Assembly (NCBI GenBank): GCA_004020545.1
Contig: SAQE01000016.1
Span: 33,825 to 97,824, forward strand
Source: Mesorhizobium sp.
GTDB taxonomy: Bacteria > Pseudomonadota > Alphaproteobacteria > Rhizobiales > Rhizobiaceae
Direction of reading: 5' to 3'
DNA length: 64,000 nt
Position 1 is the first letter of the stretch, and each line of letters starts with the position of its first letter. Positions 61,298 through 64,000 of the stretch are shown one piece after another. Both the position numbers and the translations under genes were made by a program. Below the pieces are notes generated by a model that saw nothing but the letters and a program-made list of their open reading frames with translations, ran no database searches and was not told the origin of the DNA.

Positions 61298-63318
61298 TTG
61301 CGACAGGACAAGTCCTGGAAAGGAGAATGGAATGTAGATCCTGAAACCTTTCGAAGCGATCCAGAGGGTTCGACCCCCTCCCGGCAAAGGCGCAGCCCGC
61401 CAGCCGGAAGCGAGTCTTGCATGGGCGACGGCAACGTCGCTCGTGAAGCGTAGACAGCGGATGCTGAAGCCATGTGTCAGCCTCGAGATTATGTGCATGC
61501 GGAGGCCTTCGGCGTGGGTGGCCCGGGGGCAGCATCGTCGGAACCGCCAAGGGCGAGGTTCTGGCGGCTCGGCCGGGGTCTTGGAGCAGGGCAAAGGCAT
61601 GGGATGGATCGCCAGGGAACCTGTGAGATCCCGCTCGCGTCCACGGACGCAGTGTGCCGGATAAAGGGACGCCGACTGACCAATGGTCCCAGGCCCGACG
61701 GGCGTCCTCCACGCTGTCGGGAGCGCTTCGGCGAACACGAAGGACGGAGGAGCGCGTGGAGCCTGCAACCGAAACCATAAGGGAGCAGAAATGCGGGGGC
61801 GGGAAGTCGTAGCGCCTTCATAGTAGCGGTGAAAACGGGGAACTGGGCTCACCGGGACCCGACGGAGCGAAGGGAGGCGTCATGTGTAGAGAACCGTTGA
61901 CCTGAAACATGGGAGGGGGCTCTGAACCCCACAAACCTGTCTACGAACCGACAACGGATAGCCGAACTGGCGAGGACGAAACGGGGTGTGGCGCTGTACT
62001 CGCTCCACCATGTCATCGATCTGGACTGGATGAAGGAGGCCTACCGGCTGACCCGCAAGGATGGTGCCCCTGGCATCGACGGCGTCACGGCGGCGGACTA
62101 TGAGGTGAACCTGGAGACCAGACTTCTGGACCTCCTGGAGCGCATCAGGTCCGGCCGATATCGTGCGCCGCCGGTCCGGCGGGCCTATATACCCAAGGCG
62201 GATGGCTCGCAAAGGATGCTCGGCATTCCGACCTTCGAGGACAAGGTGGCGCAACGCGCCATTACGATGGTGCTGGAGACCGTCTATGAGGAGGATTTCT
62301 ACCCCTGCTCATATGGATTCCGACCGGGCCGCTCGGCCCATCAGGCGCTCCGCAATATGCAGAACGTGCTGTGGGCAAAGCGGCTCTATTGGGTGATCGA
62401 TCTCGACATACAGAAGTACTTCGACTCGATTCCGCACTCTCACCTCCGTGCGTTCCTCGACCAGCGAGTCACGGACGGCGTCATCCGACGGATGATCGAT
62501 AAATGGCTGAACGCAGGAGCCGTCGAAGACGGTCTTCTGCGCCGAACGGCCGAAGGATCCCCGCAAGGAGGCGTGGTCTCGCCCTGCCTCTCGAACATCT
62601 TCCTGCACCACGTGCTGGACGAATGGTTCGAGACCGAGGTGCGGCCGCGGCTCCGTGGGGGCTGTACCATTGCCCGCTACGCTGACGATGCGATCATGGC
62701 GTTCGACAACATCGTCGACGCCCAGCGTGTCCTGGCAGTGCTGGACAAACGTCTTGGACGGTTCGGGCTTACGCTCCACCCCGACAAGACGCGTCTCGTC
62801 GACTTCCGCCCGCGAAGGACGGAGAGCACACGGCATCCGGAGACGGACGGCACCAAGTTCGACTTCCTCGGCCTGACCCACGTGTGGGGACGGTCGCGCA
62901 GAGGCAAGGACATGGTGATGCAAGTCACGGCCAAGGGCCGTTTTGCTCGTGCGTTGGCTGCGGTAAGTGACTGGTGCCGGAAACACCGGAACTGGTCGAT
63001 CCGCGATCAGCATCGCCATCTCTCGTCCATGATGCGGGGCCACTTCGCCTATTATGGCGTCGGGGGAAATGCTCGGCGATTGCGATGGTTCGCCCACCAG
63101 GTCGTGAGGATATGGCGGAAATGGCTATCTCGGCGAGATCGTCAAAGCGTGTTCCGATGGACCCGCCTTAACGAAATCCTGAAACGCCATCCGCTGCCGC
63201 CAGCCAGGATTCTTCATTCGTTTGCCACCGTGAGCGAAACTCTACCATGAGGAACCGGATGCGGGAAAACTGCACGTCCGGGTCTGCGAGGGGTGGGGGC
63301 AGTAACGCCCCCACCTAC
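61298..63318 (+). mobile_element. Group II intron inserted antisense in the IS91-family transposase
   Basis: The junction sides are defined by the split transposase reading frame: near 61296-61298 on the left and 63318-63323 on the right. The left start reads TTGCG where the consensus is GTGYG. On the right, a domain V-like hairpin (stem 63255-63264 with 63270-63281, loop GAAAA, CG bulge at 63275-63276) and a domain VI-like hairpin (63293-63300 with 63307-63314) end at CTAC, giving the usual AY terminus. The intron-encoded protein lies on the plus strand within domain IV. Because the host gene runs on the minus strand, splicing cannot repair it. Exact ends need alignment. Confidence 0.75.
61988..63250 (+). 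CDS. ltrA: Group II intron reverse transcriptase/maturase
   Basis: At least 420 residues from the GTG at 61988. The reverse transcriptase motifs are DGAPGIDGVT, APPVRRAYIPKADGS, YGFRPGRSAHQAL, VIDLDIQKYFDSI, AEGSPQGGVVSPCLSNIFL and the catalytic IARYADDA, followed by a thumb/maturase X region and a short basic tail (RRLRWFAHQVVRIWRKWL). Conserved-looking residues (LSTNRQRIAELARTKRG) continue upstream of 61988 to about 61922, but no ATG, GTG or TTG occurs in frame before the stop at 61898. The true N terminus may therefore start at a CTG, or the gene may have lost its start. No HNH endonuclease domain is seen at the C terminus. Confidence 0.88.
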   Translation: MALYSLHHVIDLDWMKEAYRLTRKDGAPGIDGVTAADYEVNLETRLLDLLERIRSGRYRAPPVRRAYIPKADGSQRMLGIPTFEDKVAQRAITMVLETVYEEDFYPCSYGFRPGRSAHQALRNMQNVLWAKRLYWVIDLDIQKYFDSIPHSHLRAFLDQRVTDGVIRRMIDKWLNAGAVEDGLLRRTAEGSPQGGVVSPCLSNIFLHHVLDEWFETEVRPRLRGGCTIARYADDAIMAFDNIVDAQRVLAVLDKRLGRFGLTLHPDKTRLVDFRPRRTESTRHPETDGTKFDFLGLTHVWGRSRRGKDMVMQVTAKGRFARALAAVSDWCRKHRNWSIRDQHRHLSSMMRGHFAYYGVGGNARRLRWFAHQVVRIWRKWLSRRDRQSVFRWTRLNEILKRHPLPPARILHSFATVSETLP

Positions 63319-64000
63319 TCGGCAGCGCTTCTTTCGAACGGGAGCGAGGTGGCGCAGGAAGGCCCGCCGGTCGGTGAGGTGCGCCATCGATCCGAAGAAG
63401 CTGAGCCGGCCAGCGTCGTGCAGCGCGACCAGACGGGTGAGGAAGAGGCGGCGGAACAGCTTGCCGAGTACGCGCACCGGCAGCAGGAAGGCCGGACGCG
63501 ACGATATCCAGCGGCTTCCGTCCGGCGAGATGCCGCCGCCCGGCACGATCATGTGCACGTGCGGATGGTGCGTCATCGCCGAGCCCCAGGTGTGAAGCAC
63601 GGCGGTGATGCCGATGCGCGCGCCGAGATGCTTCGGATCCGCCGCGATGGTCAGCATTGTCTCCGATGCCGCCTTGAACAGCAGGTCGTAGACCGCCGCC
63701 TTGTTCTGGAAGGCGATGACGGCGACCTCGGCCGGCAGCGTGAACACGACGTGGAAGTAGCCGACCGGCAGCAGATCGGCCTGGCGCTCGGCCAACCATG
63801 TCCGCGCGGCCGCGCCCTGGCACTTCGGGCAGTGCCGGTTGCGGCAGGAATTGTAGGCGATGCGCCACTGGCCGCAGGCCTCGCAGGCCTCGACGTGACC
63901 GCCAAGGGCCGCGGTGCGGCAGTGCTCGATCGCCGACATGAGCTTGAGCTCGGCGAGGCTCAGATGTCCGGCATGGGCGGCCCGGTAGGCGGGCCCGGCA
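63319..64000 (-). pseudogene. IS91-family transposase, N-terminal part (interrupted; runs off right edge)
   Basis: On the minus strand the frame enters from the right edge with AAHAGHLSLAELKLMSAIEH and proceeds through the zinc-finger region CEACGQWRIAYNSCRNRHCP, KCQGAAARTWLAERQ, the HUH motif THHPHVHMIVPGG and the segment MAHLTDRRAFLRHLAPVRKK. It then stops matching at about 63323, where the group II intron begins. Since the frame is open to the end of the window, the start codon lies beyond 64000. Together with 60819-61297 this is one transposase gene. Confidence 0.85.

Noticed and set aside
1-64000. CRISPR arrays, tRNA/rRNA genes, riboswitches
   Set aside because: No regularly spaced direct repeats, cloverleaf-like sequences, rRNA-conserved stretches or recognised riboswitch cores were seen on reading both strands; a covariance-model scan would be needed to be sure.

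Overview
The window looks like accessory-rich DNA from a Hyphomicrobiales (Rhizobiales) alphaproteobacterium, most like Mesorhizobium or a relative. The grounds are high-GC coding sequence, rhizobial-type interspersed palindromic repeats (30089-30160, 22010-22180 and fragments near 11540-11650), many ABC importers each paired with oxidoreductases and a LysR/LacI/GntR regulator, and a nuoJ start of the rhizobial type at the left edge. This is inference from gene content; no 16S or other phylogenetic marker is present.

Layout. 1-4 kb: 5' end of nuoJ, a decayed tyrosine recombinase, an HdeD-like membrane protein, two unrecognised ORFs and a CBS-pair protein. 4.2-17.1 kb: an ornithine-cyclodeaminase-family gene and an SDR diverge from an epimerase plus a complete MalFGK-type sugar importer. 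These are followed on the minus strand by a DSD1-like PLP enzyme, an M81 (MlrC-like) protein, a LysR regulator and an aldehyde dehydrogenase. 17.2-31.2 kb: a tetronate (threonate/erythronate) catabolic island with ltnD, otnI, otnK, otnC and a second beta-hydroxyacid dehydrogenase, a ribose-type importer (permease, binding protein, ATPase), an epimerase, a LacI regulator and further oxidoreductases. 31.4-37.3 kb: a tartrate-dehydrogenase-like enzyme, then a gamma-glutamyltransferase with a polar-amino-acid importer and a GntR regulator. 37.8-43.8 kb: LysR, a kinase/PLP-enzyme fusion, a PotF-like binding protein and an acetyl-xylan-esterase-like hydrolase. 44.0-48.7 kb: a NitT/TauT-type importer in an operon with a 4-oxalomesaconate-tautomerase-like (PrpF-fold) gene and a divergent LysR. 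49.1-53.0 kb: two SDRs, an SRPBCC protein and an F420-reductase-like dinucleotide-binding protein, divergent from a LysR.

53.9-60.2 kb is the most interesting block. A tightly packed minus-strand operon encodes a DmdA-like tetrahydrofolate-dependent demethylase, an acyl-CoA ligase, a crotonase and an acyl-CoA dehydrogenase in that order, divergent from a GcvA-type LysR gene. This is the gene set expected for a complete dimethylsulfoniopropionate (DMSP) demethylation pathway (DmdA-DmdB-DmdD-DmdC), with overlapping or nearly touching genes.

60.2-64 kb: an IS91-family transposase gene is interrupted by a group II intron lying antisense to it, so splicing cannot restore the transposase. The intron encodes its own reverse transcriptase/maturase. 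The transposase runs off the right edge.

Overall the window reads as a mosaic of catabolic cassettes for sugar acids, amino-acid derivatives, dipeptides and possibly sulfonium osmolytes, separated by repeats, gene remnants and a mobile element. Product names are family-level readings of the sequence; specific substrates are inferred from gene neighbourhood.
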